In this document: in pieces, positions 9,053-17,189 of the stretch | Position numbering within the stretch: position 1 is the first letter of the stretch | Layout of the letters: the number at the start of each line of letters is the position of its first letter | From: Mycobacterium kubicae | Lineage (GTDB): Bacteria > Actinomycetota > Actinomycetes > Mycobacteriales > Mycobacteriaceae | DNA: 64,000 nt | Direction of reading: 5' to 3' | Assembly (NCBI RefSeq): GCF_015689175.1 | Contig: NZ_CP065047.1 | Coordinates: 2,356,001 to 2,420,000, forward strand | Made by a program: the position numbers and the translations under genes | Notes under the pieces: model-generated | What the model was told of the DNA's origin: nothing | Database searches by the model: none | What the model saw: only the letters and a program-made list of their open reading frames with translations

Positions 9053-9161
9053 CACGCGTTCAATGGCCGCACTGGGACGTAGATCAATTGAACCGCAGGC
9101 CATTTCCGACCGTGACTTTAAGTATCTGCCGCTATACCCAGCAAGAAGTCAGGAGAACTGC

Positions 9162-10709
9162 GTGAATACTGTGCTCGAGCCGTGGTACGACGTCATCGTG
9201 TGCGGTGCTGGGTCCTCAGGATCGGTGATCGCCGGTCGGTTGGCCGAAAACCCCGACGTCAGGGTCCTACTTCTGGAGGCCGGCGGAAGCGACGAGGTTC
9301 CCAGCGTAACCGATGCCAGACAGTGGCCATCTAATCTTGGCAGCGAACGTGATTGGGGATTTGTCTCCGATCCGGACCCGCGGCTTCATGGGCGCACGAT
9401 CCCATTTTCAATGGGCAAAGTACTAGGCGGCGGGTCCAGCATCAACCTGATGATCTGGGCCCGAGGACACCGCAGCGACTGGGACTATTACGCGTCCGAA
9501 TCCGGCGAGCCCGCCTGGGGATACGAGCCAGTCCTCGATCTTTACCGTCGGATCGAGGATTGGCACGGTGTCGGCGAGCCCAATCATCGGGGCAAGGGTG
9601 GGCCGGTATTCGTCCAACCAGCGCCGGACGCTCATCCGCTCGCCGCGGCAACGTTGAAAGCGGCCCGGGCGTTGGGGATCCCGACTTACCAAAGCCCCAA
9701 TGGCCGCCTGATGGAAGAGACCCGCGGCGCTGCCATTGTCGATCTGCGCTGGCGCGACGAAAAACGCCTATCGGTGTTTCGCACCTACACCGGCCCAGAT
9801 CAGCAGAATCTGACCGTCGTGCCGCACGCGCTGGTCACTCGCTTGATTTTCGACGGCGAGCGGGCCACCGGTGTCGAGGTCGTCCATGACGGCGCGGTTC
9901 ATCGGGTGGCTGCTAGTGCGGAAGTTGTCCTGTCGCTCGGTGCCATTCACACGCCCAAGGTTCTGATGCAGTCCGGCATCGGTGATGAAGACGAACTGTG
10001 TCGAGTGGGCGTCGCCGTTCGCCAGAACCTGCCCGGAGTGGGGCGCAACCTTCAAGACCACTTCGGGTTCGACTGCGTGTGGGAGTTTCCCGAGACCATC
10101 CAGGGCAGCACTCAGGTAGGGACGGCACTATTTTGGGACTCGGGAGCGGCCGACGTCCAAGGACCAGACCTGTTCGCATGTTCCGGACCCTTCCCCAAAG
10201 CCACCGCGGAAAACGCTGCGAAATACGGCTTGCCGCAGAGCGGGTGGACCCTGTTCGGCTCACCCACACACCCCCGCAGCCGCGGTCGGCTTCGGCTGTC
10301 GAGCAACGACCCGACCGATCCCATCCGGGTCGAAGCCAACGCGCTATCGGATCCCGAAGATCTCAAGACCGCGATCGCTTGCATCGAGACGCTGCGCGAA
10401 ATCGGCAACTCCCCAGAGCTTCGCCCCTTTGTCGCGCGCGAGGTGATGCCGGGTGACCTGACGGGCGTTGAGTTGGAGAACTATCTGCGTGACGCCGTCA
10501 CCACATACTGGCACCAATGCGGTACAGCAAAGATGGGCCGCGACTCCATGTCGGTGGTCGACGGACACCTCAAGGTCTACGGCATCGAGGGCCTGCGCGT
10601 CGCCGATGCGTCCATCATTCCCCGAATCACGACGTCAAACACCATGGCACCGTGCGTCGTCGTCGGTGAACGCGCCGCTCAATTCATCCAAGCCGAACAC
10701 CGAATCTGA
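9162..10709 (+). CDS. GMC-family FAD oxidoreductase (choline-dehydrogenase-like)
   Basis: The 515-residue flavoprotein oxidises an alcohol or a related CH-OH donor. The dinucleotide-binding motif CGAGSSGSVIAGRL is close to the N-terminus, GMC signature 1 is in KVLGGGSSINLMIWARG, and the C-terminal catalytic pair is His451 (TYWHQCGTAKMG) and Asn493 (TTSNTMAPC). I chose the GTG at 9162 because AGGAGA lies 6 bases upstream and the FAD motif follows about 10 residues later. An open upstream extension to 8964 has no GMC similarity. It probably works with the flanking esterases in a small catabolic set; the substrate is unknown. Confidence 0.92.
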   Translation: MNTVLEPWYDVIVCGAGSSGSVIAGRLAENPDVRVLLLEAGGSDEVPSVTDARQWPSNLGSERDWGFVSDPDPRLHGRTIPFSMGKVLGGGSSINLMIWARGHRSDWDYYASESGEPAWGYEPVLDLYRRIEDWHGVGEPNHRGKGGPVFVQPAPDAHPLAAATLKAARALGIPTYQSPNGRLMEETRGAAIVDLRWRDEKRLSVFRTYTGPDQQNLTVVPHALVTRLIFDGERATGVEVVHDGAVHRVAASAEVVLSLGAIHTPKVLMQSGIGDEDELCRVGVAVRQNLPGVGRNLQDHFGFDCVWEFPETIQGSTQVGTALFWDSGAADVQGPDLFACSGPFPKATAENAAKYGLPQSGWTLFGSPTHPRSRGRLRLSSNDPTDPIRVEANALSDPEDLKTAIACIETLREIGNSPELRPFVAREVMPGDLTGVELENYLRDAVTTYWHQCGTAKMGRDSMSVVDGHLKVYGIEGLRVADASIIPRITTSNTMAPCVVVGERAAQFIQAEHRI

Positions 10710-10801
10710 GATTCCTGCCGGCCGCAGGTCTGAAATGTTCTGCGACACAAGTATCTAACGAACAAAGCAGGGACTTAACGTTGAGTGTGAGGAGAAACCC
10801 C

Positions 10802-11590
10802 ATGCTGGAAATGTTCGAGAAGGGGCAAACCAGCGAGCTCCACCGTTACCCGCTGCTTTTCGTTCACGGTGCGTGGCATGGTGGATGGTGTTGGAACGAA
10901 CATTTTCTGGACTTTTTTGCTAACCGGGGGTTCCGCGCGATTGCCCTGAGTCTGCGTGGGCACGGCTGGAGTCCGATTGAGAGATCGCTTCATACCAGTT
11001 CAATTTCAGACTTTCTCACCGACTTAGCATCCGTCGTACAGAACCTTCCCGAGACCCCGGTGTTGGTGGGCCATTCAATGGGCGGTTTCTTGGTTCAGAA
11101 GTACCTGGAGACCCACCATCTCCCCGCCGCGATACTTATCGCCTCAACGCCACCGCGAGGACAGCTACACTCCTTGCTGCGGTCGATGCGCCGACATCCT
11201 CTACGCTGCACCAGATTTGCGCTCACCGGTAATCCTGCTCACTTGTACGGCTCTACAGCGGGCGCTCGAGCACTGTTCTTCGGCGGCCAGGCTTCCGATT
11301 CGCTCGTCGAAGCCGTCACAACGCGACTCCAGCCCGAAAGCGCACGCGCCATCTTTTTCGACATGGTCGCCACCAACTTGGTCAACACCAGGAAGGTAAG
11401 CACACCGGTACTTGTGCTGGGCGGACAAGAGGACCGGATCTATGCCACCAGCGACGTGCGCCGAACCGCCAAGGCCTATAACACGGAACCCGTGTTTTTC
11501 CCGAAGATGGGACACGAGCTCATGTTGGAACCAGGTTGGGCCACGGTCGCCCACACAATCGCTTCCTGGCTGGGCAACCTACGACTATGA
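10802..11590 (+). CDS. Alpha/beta hydrolase (lysophospholipase/esterase-like)
   Basis: The 262-residue hydrolase has oxyanion motif HGAWHGGWCW, a SLRGHGWS strand, nucleophile Ser in VGHSMGGFL, acidic residue in LGGQEDRIYA and final His in KMGHELMLEPGW. The motifs are complete, so it is probably active; the HGAWHGGWCW group includes MenH-like and plant-esterase-like enzymes. The ATG at 10802 is preceded by AGGAGAAA; a TTG at 10781 would add seven residues. It follows the GMC gene by 92 bases on the same strand, so may share its transcript. Confidence 0.87.
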   Translation: MLEMFEKGQTSELHRYPLLFVHGAWHGGWCWNEHFLDFFANRGFRAIALSLRGHGWSPIERSLHTSSISDFLTDLASVVQNLPETPVLVGHSMGGFLVQKYLETHHLPAAILIASTPPRGQLHSLLRSMRRHPLRCTRFALTGNPAHLYGSTAGARALFFGGQASDSLVEAVTTRLQPESARAIFFDMVATNLVNTRKVSTPVLVLGGQEDRIYATSDVRRTAKAYNTEPVFFPKMGHELMLEPGWATVAHTIASWLGNLRL

Positions 11591-11623
11591 CCCTTACGCC
11601 TAGCCGTTGTGAGGGGGCTGTTC

Positions 11624-12058
11624 TCAGGGGCGTGGTGCCGAGGTGGTCGGACCCGGTGTCGGCGCGGGCGGCTGCGGACCGGGCGCACCGGCGCCCGGAG
11701 GCTGTCCCGGCGCCGGTGCGCCCGGCGGTGGGCCGAAGTGGAATCCGGGCGGACCGCCGAAGCCGGGGGGCGGTCCCTGATGTTGCCAATTCATCGGACC
11801 CATCGGCGCGGCCGCCGGTCCCATGGGTCCCGGTGGCGGCGGGGGTGGTTCGACAGCAAAGGCCCAGAGGAACAGGGACGTCACCGCGCTGGCAAGCGTG
11901 CCGACGACTAATCCCCCCACGCCGGCGCCTATTACCGTCGCGGTGGAGTGGCCCCGGCGCTGCGGCGCCGGCTGGGGCACGGCCGGGGCAACAGTCGGCG
12001 GGGGATTGGCGACCGAGCCTTGGTCTGTGCCGCGGGCACCGGTGTCTTCGCTGGTCAT
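11624..12058 (-). CDS. Small Pro-rich single-pass membrane protein A
   Basis: The 144-residue protein has a short polar N-terminus (about 35 residues ending PQPAPQRRGHSTA), one strong membrane helix (TVIGAGVGGLVVGTLASAVTSLFLWAFAV), then a Pro/Gly-rich tail of about 75 residues (runs of PPPPPPGPMGP, GPPPGFGGPPG). The positive residues before the helix predict an exported tail. GGAGG lies upstream of the ATG at 12058. The architecture and the RxHSTAxVIGAG start of the helix are shared with the next gene on the same strand, so the two are paralogues. Function unknown; the neighbouring two-component sensor also has a Pro-rich outer loop. Confidence 0.75.
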   Translation of the reverse strand: MTSEDTGARGTDQGSVANPPPTVAPAVPQPAPQRRGHSTATVIGAGVGGLVVGTLASAVTSLFLWAFAVEPPPPPPGPMGPAAAPMGPMNWQHQGPPPGFGGPPGFHFGPPPGAPAPGQPPGAGAPGPQPPAPTPGPTTSAPRP

Positions 12059-12132
12059 GCGGACCTCCACTTCCTTCAGTTCGTCGATACCGGGGACGGT
12101 AGTGAGCGAAGTTGAAGTGGATCTGAAGAAAG

Positions 12133-12438
12133 TTATGGCCCTGGGAGTCTGGGCGGCGCCGGTGGGCCGGGTACGACCCCGGGGACTTGGCTGGCGCTCG
12201 GCGTCGGAGCAGGGGGTGGAGTTACCGGCGGGGTCGAGGACACCTGCGGGTAGGGCGGCGGCGGCAGCTCAACTCGGACGGTGAATACCAGGCCGGTGAT
12301 GGCGAAGGCGGCGATCGCGCCAAGCACCGCGCCCGCAAGGCCCGCGCCGATCACCACGGCGGTGGAATGTCGCCCGGGTGCCGCGGCGGCGGCCGGTGGT
12401 GCCGCGACTGGCGGCCGATTGGTGTTGCCGGAGGTCAT
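12133..12438 (-). CDS. Small Pro-rich single-pass membrane protein B
   Basis: The 101-residue paralogue of the downstream Pro-rich protein has N-terminal MTSGNTNRPPVAAPPAAAAAP, the shared GRHSTAVVIGAG helix start, one membrane helix (LAGAVLGAIAAFAITGLVFTV) and a Pro-rich tail (LPPPPYPQV, PPVTPPPAPTPSA). In-frame ATGs further upstream (12450, and others to 12582) would enter the divergent response-regulator gene and carry no recognisable sequence, so the start at 12438 is chosen, with 12450 as alternative. It is divergent from the response regulator by about 110 bases, suggesting that the pair is its target. Confidence 0.7.
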   Translation of the reverse strand: MTSGNTNRPPVAAPPAAAAAPGRHSTAVVIGAGLAGAVLGAIAAFAITGLVFTVRVELPPPPYPQVSSTPPVTPPPAPTPSASQVPGVVPGPPAPPRLPGP

Positions 12439-12547
12439 CGCGGCTCCCATGTCGTCGGAAGTGGCTAACCGAGACGGTAATGGTCGGAAACGCCGGAAAC
12501 TAGCGTTCTTCAGGCTCATCTCAGCGGGACGCGTTAAGAATGGGCTC

Positions 12548-13282
12548 ATGACTGATTGCTCGCGGACCGGCCGGGCCGGCACCCGCTCGGTTGCCGATCA
12601 GTTCAGTGTCGGTGCGCCGAGAGTGCTGGTCGTAGAAGACTCCGAGACGATCCGCGAGATGGTCAGTGAGGCGCTGGCCGACGCCGGCTACCTCACCGAA
12701 AATCTCTGCGATGGAACCGATTTAGAGGAAGCTCTGGAAGGTTTGCGACCCGATTTGGTGGTGCTGGATGTGATGTTGCCGGGGCGAGACGGGTTCGCCC
12801 TCATCGATGTGATCCGGGAATGGGGTGACATCGGCATCGTGTTGATCACCGCTCGCGACGGGTTATCGGATCGATTGCGCGGGCTGGACGGCGGGGCCGA
12901 TGACTACGTCGTGAAACCATTCGAGCTCGCCGAACTGGTGTCGCGGGTCGGCGCGGTACTGCGCCGACGGGGTCGGTTGCCCCAGGTCGTGCAGGTCGGT
13001 GACTTGGTGCTCGACGTCGAGGCGGGCGTCGCCACCCGCAACGGCCAGCCGTTGGACCTGACCGCCACCGAGCTACGGCTGCTGCGGTTTCTGGTGGAAC
13101 AGCGCGGCCGGATCGTCAGTGCCAACCAGATCCTCAACGCGGTCTGGGGCTATGACGCCTACGACCCCAACCTGGTGCAGGTGCACGTCAGTGGACTGCG
13201 GCGCAAACTCGAAGCGCACGGGCCACGGATTCTGCATACCGCTCGCGGCATCGGCTACCGACTGCGTCCGCTGCGGTCATGA
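12548..13282 (+). CDS. OmpR/PhoB-type response regulator
   Basis: The 244-residue regulator has a receiver domain (about residues 24-140) with the acidic pocket Glu30/Asp31, phospho-acceptor Asp74 in VVLDVMLPGRDG and Lys123 in YVVKPFE. A C-terminal winged helix follows (about 150-240: LTATELRLLRFLVEQ...VSANQILNAVWGYD...VSGLRRKLE...RGIGYRLRP). The start is ATG at 12548. The stop overlaps the ATG of the sensor kinase by four bases (ATGA), so the two are translationally coupled. It is divergently placed to two Pro-rich membrane proteins. Confidence 0.95.
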   Translation: MTDCSRTGRAGTRSVADQFSVGAPRVLVVEDSETIREMVSEALADAGYLTENLCDGTDLEEALEGLRPDLVVLDVMLPGRDGFALIDVIREWGDIGIVLITARDGLSDRLRGLDGGADDYVVKPFELAELVSRVGAVLRRRGRLPQVVQVGDLVLDVEAGVATRNGQPLDLTATELRLLRFLVEQRGRIVSANQILNAVWGYDAYDPNLVQVHVSGLRRKLEAHGPRILHTARGIGYRLRPLRS

Positions 13283-14757
13283 CCGCAGCGACCGGTTCGC
13301 CGCTCGACCCGCCCACCCCGACACCGTCGTTGCAGCGACGTGTGGTCGTCCTGGTGGTGGGTCTGCTGGCGGTGCTGCTGGTCGCCTTGGCCCTCACCAT
13401 CGACTTCACGTTGGGTCTGCAAGCGCGCCGCAACCTGCACGACCGGCTGGTGGCCGCGACCTCGCGCGCGGATGCGTTGGCCGCGGCGGGGACCTCTCCC
13501 AATCTCATTGCCGCTCAGCTCAATGGCGGTAGCGTGCGGGCGCTGGTGGTCACCGCCGACGGCACAGCGTATGGCGACGCGGGAATCAGCCCTGATACCA
13601 AGCCGGGGCCGATGACCCCACCACCCGGTCTTCCGCCACCCGAACTTCCGGGGCCTCCGCCGGTCCCGCCAAACGGATTTCCGCCTTTGCCGCCGCCTCC
13701 GCCGCCCGGGATGCCGCCCGACGGGACCGCGACGGTGGTGGTGCACCCATTGCCCGACGGGGCGCGGGTCATCCTGGTCGCCGACACCACGCAAACCACC
13801 CAAGTGACTCGCCAGCTGCGTCAGCTGATGATCGCCGCGGTGGTGGTGACGTTGGGGGTGGCGGCACTGTTGCTGATTGCGGTGAGCCGGGCGGCCCTGC
13901 GGCCGCTGGATAGGCTCACCGCGCTGGCCAAGGACATCACCACTGGAGATCGTGGGCGGCGCCTACGGCCGGACCGATCCGAGACTGAATTGGGTCGTGC
14001 GGCAAGCGCATTCGACGGCATGCTGGACGCGCTTGAGCAGTCAGAGACGCGGGCCCGACAGGCCGCGGCGGACGCCCAGCGCGCCGAGGCGCAGACGCGG
14101 CAATTCCTCGTGGACGCCGCACACGAGCTCCGCACCCCGATCGCCGGAATTCAGGCTGCCGCGGAGCAACTGGCCGCCCATGATTCGGAGTCCAGCGCGC
14201 AGCATCGCCGGGCGAGCCTGCTGCAGTCCGATGCCCGTCGCGCCGGCCGGCTGGTGGCCGACATGCTGGATCTGAGCCGCATCGACGCGGGTCTACCGCT
14301 AGACCTGCAAGACACCGATCTATCCGCGATCGTGGATGCCGAAGTGCAGCGTGCGGCGATGCTCGCCCCGCAGCTCGAGGTGATCCGGACGGGCGCTGAT
14401 GCGGTCCACCTCCGGGCCGATCCGACTCGTATCGCGCAGATCCTGTCGAATCTGCTCGACAACGCACGCAGGTACACCCCACCGGGCGGCTCGATCACCG
14501 TCGATTTCAGCACCGGTCTTCGAGCCATCGAGGTGACCGTCACCGACACCGGCCCCGGGGTGCCCGACGACGAGCGTCTGCGCATCTTCAAGCGGTTGGT
14601 GCGGTTGGACGCCGGTCGCGCCCGCGACAACGGCGGTGCGGGATTGGGTCTACCGATCGCTCGCGCGCTGGCCCGCGCGCACGGCGGCGAGCTGGAGTGT
14701 GTACCGCACGACGGGGGCGCACGGTTCCGATTGAGTCTGCCGATAGCCGGCGGGTGA
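13279..14757 (+). CDS. Sensor histidine kinase with Pro-rich extracytoplasmic domain
   Basis: The 492-residue kinase has membrane helix 1 (about residues 21-45), an extracytoplasmic domain (about 46-182) containing a strikingly Pro-rich stretch at 109-147, membrane helix 2 (about 183-205), HAMP (206-260), and HisKA with His282 in DAAHELRTPIAG. It ends with the ATPase domain (SNLLDNARRYTPPGG, DTGPGVPDDE, GGAGLGLPIARAL). The catalytic boxes are intact. It overlaps the response regulator by four bases. The Pro-rich outer segment resembles in composition the tails of the two divergent small membrane proteins, so they may be ligand, accessory or target. Confidence 0.94.
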   Translation: MTAATGSPLDPPTPTPSLQRRVVVLVVGLLAVLLVALALTIDFTLGLQARRNLHDRLVAATSRADALAAAGTSPNLIAAQLNGGSVRALVVTADGTAYGDAGISPDTKPGPMTPPPGLPPPELPGPPPVPPNGFPPLPPPPPPGMPPDGTATVVVHPLPDGARVILVADTTQTTQVTRQLRQLMIAAVVVTLGVAALLLIAVSRAALRPLDRLTALAKDITTGDRGRRLRPDRSETELGRAASAFDGMLDALEQSETRARQAAADAQRAEAQTRQFLVDAAHELRTPIAGIQAAAEQLAAHDSESSAQHRRASLLQSDARRAGRLVADMLDLSRIDAGLPLDLQDTDLSAIVDAEVQRAAMLAPQLEVIRTGADAVHLRADPTRIAQILSNLLDNARRYTPPGGSITVDFSTGLRAIEVTVTDTGPGVPDDERLRIFKRLVRLDAGRARDNGGAGLGLPIARALARAHGGELECVPHDGGARFRLSLPIAGG

Positions 14758-14781
14758 ATAGCGCCAATCGGCGGCCGTTTC

Positions 14782-14793
14782 TACACTTTTGGC
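14782..14793 (+). promoter_or_regulatory. -10 element for a leaderless T7SS-module transcript
   Basis: TACACT (14782-14787) fits the mycobacterial TANNNT -10 box, and the GTG start at 14794 follows after 6 bases. No Shine-Dalgarno sequence is present. This is the layout of leaderless mRNAs, which are common in mycobacteria. It would start transcription of the small WXG-like gene and the genes behind it. Confidence 0.5.
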
Positions 14794-15078
14794 GTGGCTG
14801 AGCAGCTTCGGGTAAATACCGCAGAGGTGCGGGTGATGTCGGGACGCTGGGACGGTTTGGCGGGGGAGCTGAAACAGGTTGCAACGCCAGCATGTTCGGG
14901 GTTGTCCTGTCAGGCCAGCGCGGTGGCGGTGTCGGCCGCTCATGCTGACGTCGCGGCTTTCCGGGCAGCGTTGGTCGGGCGCATGCGGGCACGGGCAAGC
15001 CAAGTCGCCGAGGCCGATGCTGGGTACGTGGCCAATGAGGCAGGATCGGCTGGGAATCTTGCTGCAGTGGTGGTTTAG
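14794..15078 (+). CDS. Small WXG/YxxxE helical protein, ESX secretion-associated (EspC-like)
   Basis: The 94-residue, almost entirely helical, Ala-rich protein has a WDG turn (Trp19-Gly21) between two predicted helices and a C-terminal YVANE (Tyr78-Glu82), matching the YxxxD/E export signal of type VII secretion substrates. Size and layout resemble EspC/DUF2580-type ESX-associated proteins. The GTG start is leaderless by the spacing of its -10 box. It ends 2 bases before the next gene, a longer protein that also opens with a WXG-type helical domain, so I infer that the two form a secreted heterodimer. Confidence 0.72.
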   Translation: MAEQLRVNTAEVRVMSGRWDGLAGELKQVATPACSGLSCQASAVAVSAAHADVAAFRAALVGRMRARASQVAEADAGYVANEAGSAGNLAAVVV

Positions 15079-15080
15079 CG

Positions 15081-16268
15081 ATGGTGACCGTCGGGTCCTT
15101 CCCCAGTCTTGCGGAGCTGGTGGCTTGGCCGACCGAACATTTGACGGAGGCGGCCGATTATTGGCACGCCACCGGTGTCCGATGCTATGACATGGCCGAC
15201 CAGGTGTGGCTCGACTCGATGTCGGTGGACTGGAGCGGCGAGGCCGCCGGCGGCCTGCACGCTCGAACCCTCGCCGACAAGACGACGGTCAGCGCGGTAC
15301 ACGATCAACTAGAGGCAGCAGCGAAGCTTGCTCGCGGTGCCGCATCCGAGCTGTATGCGGCCCGCTCGAGTTTGCAGTATGCCGTCGAGGACGCCCGTAC
15401 GGCCGGATTCGCTGTGGGGGAGGACCTCTCGGTAACCGATCGCTTCGTCGGAGGTTCGCCGGCGCTCCGGTCAGTGCGAGCAGCCAGAGCGCGTGCGTTG
15501 GCGGTCGAGATTCGCGGCCGCGCGCAACAACTCGTGCACCTTGATCAAGACGTGGCCGGGCGAATTACCAACGCGGTGAGCGGGATTGGCGACGTCAAGT
15601 TCGGCGCGGGCGGAACCCATGGAAAGCCGTCCGTGCAAGCCGTCGACCACCACGCACCGATACCCGAGCGGCCCAAGGTTGAGCCGGAGCCGCCGCCGGG
15701 CGGGTGGAGCAGCGACCCGCTCAAACGGGCGGCTCAGAAGATCGCGTACGGGCATGCTGGTACCGACCATGCCAAGGAATTCCCCGGACTTTCCAAAGAC
15801 GAGCTGGCGCGAATCGTTGAAGACATGTTCAGGCGGAACTTCGACAATCCCGGCAGCCTCGTGATCGGACGCACCTCGGATGGCGCACCTGTCTTGTACG
15901 ACCCGAAAACTAACGTGCTGGTCATCCGTGACCCGAAAGCGCTCGACGCTGGGACCGTCTACAAGCCGGATGCGCCCGACATTCCGAAATATGTGGCTGA
16001 GAAAGCGCCGACCAGAGTCACCTCGATACCTCCCGGGGAACTGCAGGACGCACCTGCCCGTCCACCAAGTCCCGCACAGCCACGCCCAATTGAGCCACCA
16101 GTACGTCCGGCACCACCGGCCGTGAGAACTCCGGGGGCCTTTGGCGGCGGCCCGGTGCCGCCCGAATCCACCCCGCACCCGGTGCATCCACCGCACAGCC
16201 ACCACGGACCACCGGTCCTCGGTAAGGACGAGCTCCCGGACTTAGATGAGTTCAACGAATCACCATGA
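15081..16268 (+). CDS. WXG-headed protein with internal toxin-like domain (putative T7SS effector)
   Basis: The 395-residue protein has residues 1-170 as a helical N-terminal domain with WSG at 51-53, like T7SS cargo heads. A spacer follows (171-210), then a compact domain at about 213-300 (AYGHAGTDHAKEFPG, GRTSDGAPVLYDPKTNVLVIRDP) with His225, His230, Lys232, Asp274 and Lys276 as candidate active residues. A Pro/His-rich tail makes up 311-395. The compact domain resembles C-terminal RNase-type cassettes of polymorphic and contact-dependent toxins, but I cannot name the family with certainty. It lies between a YxxxE partner and a duplicated-domain gene, the usual partner-toxin-immunity order. 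Confidence 0.7.
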   Translation: MVTVGSFPSLAELVAWPTEHLTEAADYWHATGVRCYDMADQVWLDSMSVDWSGEAAGGLHARTLADKTTVSAVHDQLEAAAKLARGAASELYAARSSLQYAVEDARTAGFAVGEDLSVTDRFVGGSPALRSVRAARARALAVEIRGRAQQLVHLDQDVAGRITNAVSGIGDVKFGAGGTHGKPSVQAVDHHAPIPERPKVEPEPPPGGWSSDPLKRAAQKIAYGHAGTDHAKEFPGLSKDELARIVEDMFRRNFDNPGSLVIGRTSDGAPVLYDPKTNVLVIRDPKALDAGTVYKPDAPDIPKYVAEKAPTRVTSIPPGELQDAPARPPSPAQPRPIEPPVRPAPPAVRTPGAFGGGPVPPESTPHPVHPPHSHHGPPVLGKDELPDLDEFNESP

Positions 16269-16290
16269 CGGCACCGGAGAGGTTACCCAT

Positions 16291-17142
16291 ATGACCGCGT
16301 GGGAGGTGATTGCGTTCGATCTGACCGATGACGAGCGCATGCTGATGCTCCACGGGCTCAACGAGTACCTCAATTCGGCGACAAGAGCTGAACCGCTGTT
16401 GGGTCCGATCCTCGGCGTCGCCGGTAGCGACGAGTTCAACACGCTCGTGCAAAGGCTGTACGACGCCATTCGTGAGCAGGCACCGATGTCCAAACTCGAC
16501 TGGACGCGCGCCTTGTTCCTCACTGAAGTCTCCTGGGCCAGTGAACTGGCCGGTGCCGGAAGCATTCTCGCGGCCAAGGTCCCCGATGAAGTTGCAACTG
16601 CGCTGCTGCGTTCAATCCAGCGCGAGGTCATGTTCCTCGGCCGGTATCAAATGCTCCAAGACAACGCGACGTCGGTCGGCCGCACAAAGTGGAGTCTGCC
16701 GCTTGTGGGCTCCTCGACGCCGTCTACTCAGCCCAATTCGCGGGTGACGCCCACCGGACGCGCCGTCGCAATCGATCTCACGGACGACGAGCGCTTGCTC
16801 ATCGTTCATGGTCTGAACGAGTACCGCGGGTCAGCAAAACGAGCAATGCCCTTGTTGACGCCGCTGGTGGGGCTGTCAAATACCGAAGAGTTCCGTGGAT
16901 TCTTGTCGAGACTCATCGACGGCGTTAAGAGGAAGGAGCCGCTGTCCGACCTTGACTGGGCGCAAGCAGTGTTCCTCACCGAGATCGGCTGGGCTAGTGA
17001 CGTAGTTGGCTCGGGAATTGACTTCGCGACCAACATTCGCGACGAGAAGGCCGCGCCACTGCTCCGCTCGATCCAGCGGAAGGTCGTCACTCCCGAGCGA
17101 TCCGCATTGTTCCGAGACAGCGCCTACCGCGTCGCCGAGTAA
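16291..17142 (+). CDS. Protein of two tandem homologous domains; putative immunity protein
   Basis: The 283-residue, cytoplasmic-looking protein is made of two copies of one domain of about 108 residues. Shared blocks are FDLTDDERMLMLHGLNEY / IDLTDDERLLIVHGLNEY, LDWTRALFLTEVSWASE / LDWAQAVFLTEIGWASD, and LLRSIQREV / LLRSIQRKV. A linker of about 45 residues (rich in Ser, Thr, Pro) joins them. The ATG at 16291 is chosen because GGAGAGG lies 8 bases upstream; an earlier in-frame ATG (16246) overlaps the preceding gene. Position directly after the toxin-like gene and lack of a signal peptide suggest immunity. The domain family is not one I recognise. Confidence 0.68.
   Translation: MTAWEVIAFDLTDDERMLMLHGLNEYLNSATRAEPLLGPILGVAGSDEFNTLVQRLYDAIREQAPMSKLDWTRALFLTEVSWASELAGAGSILAAKVPDEVATALLRSIQREVMFLGRYQMLQDNATSVGRTKWSLPLVGSSTPSTQPNSRVTPTGRAVAIDLTDDERLLIVHGLNEYRGSAKRAMPLLTPLVGLSNTEEFRGFLSRLIDGVKRKEPLSDLDWAQAVFLTEIGWASDVVGSGIDFATNIRDEKAAPLLRSIQRKVVTPERSALFRDSAYRVAE
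16306..17085 (+). repeat. Intragenic tandem domain duplication
   Basis: Copy 1 spans about 16306-16632 and copy 2 about 16765-17085. The copies align over their full length at protein level with the key blocks in the same order, but have diverged at DNA level, so the duplication is old and maintained rather than a recent slippage. Confidence 0.8.
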
Positions 17143-17189
17143 CGCGCGCACCCGATTGGGCACTGTGAGCGCGGCGTCGACGCAACCCG

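Noticed and set aside
8964..9161. N-terminal extension of the GMC oxidoreductase from GTG 8964
   Set aside because: The extra 66 residues show no GMC similarity, while GTG 9162 has an AGGAGA site and puts the FAD motif at the normal distance from the N-terminus. Kept only as a possibility.
15081..16268. Calling the WXG-headed protein a PPE or LXG family member
   Set aside because: The N-terminus lacks the PPE motif and the LXG signature; only a WSG turn and helical character are visible, so I left the family open.
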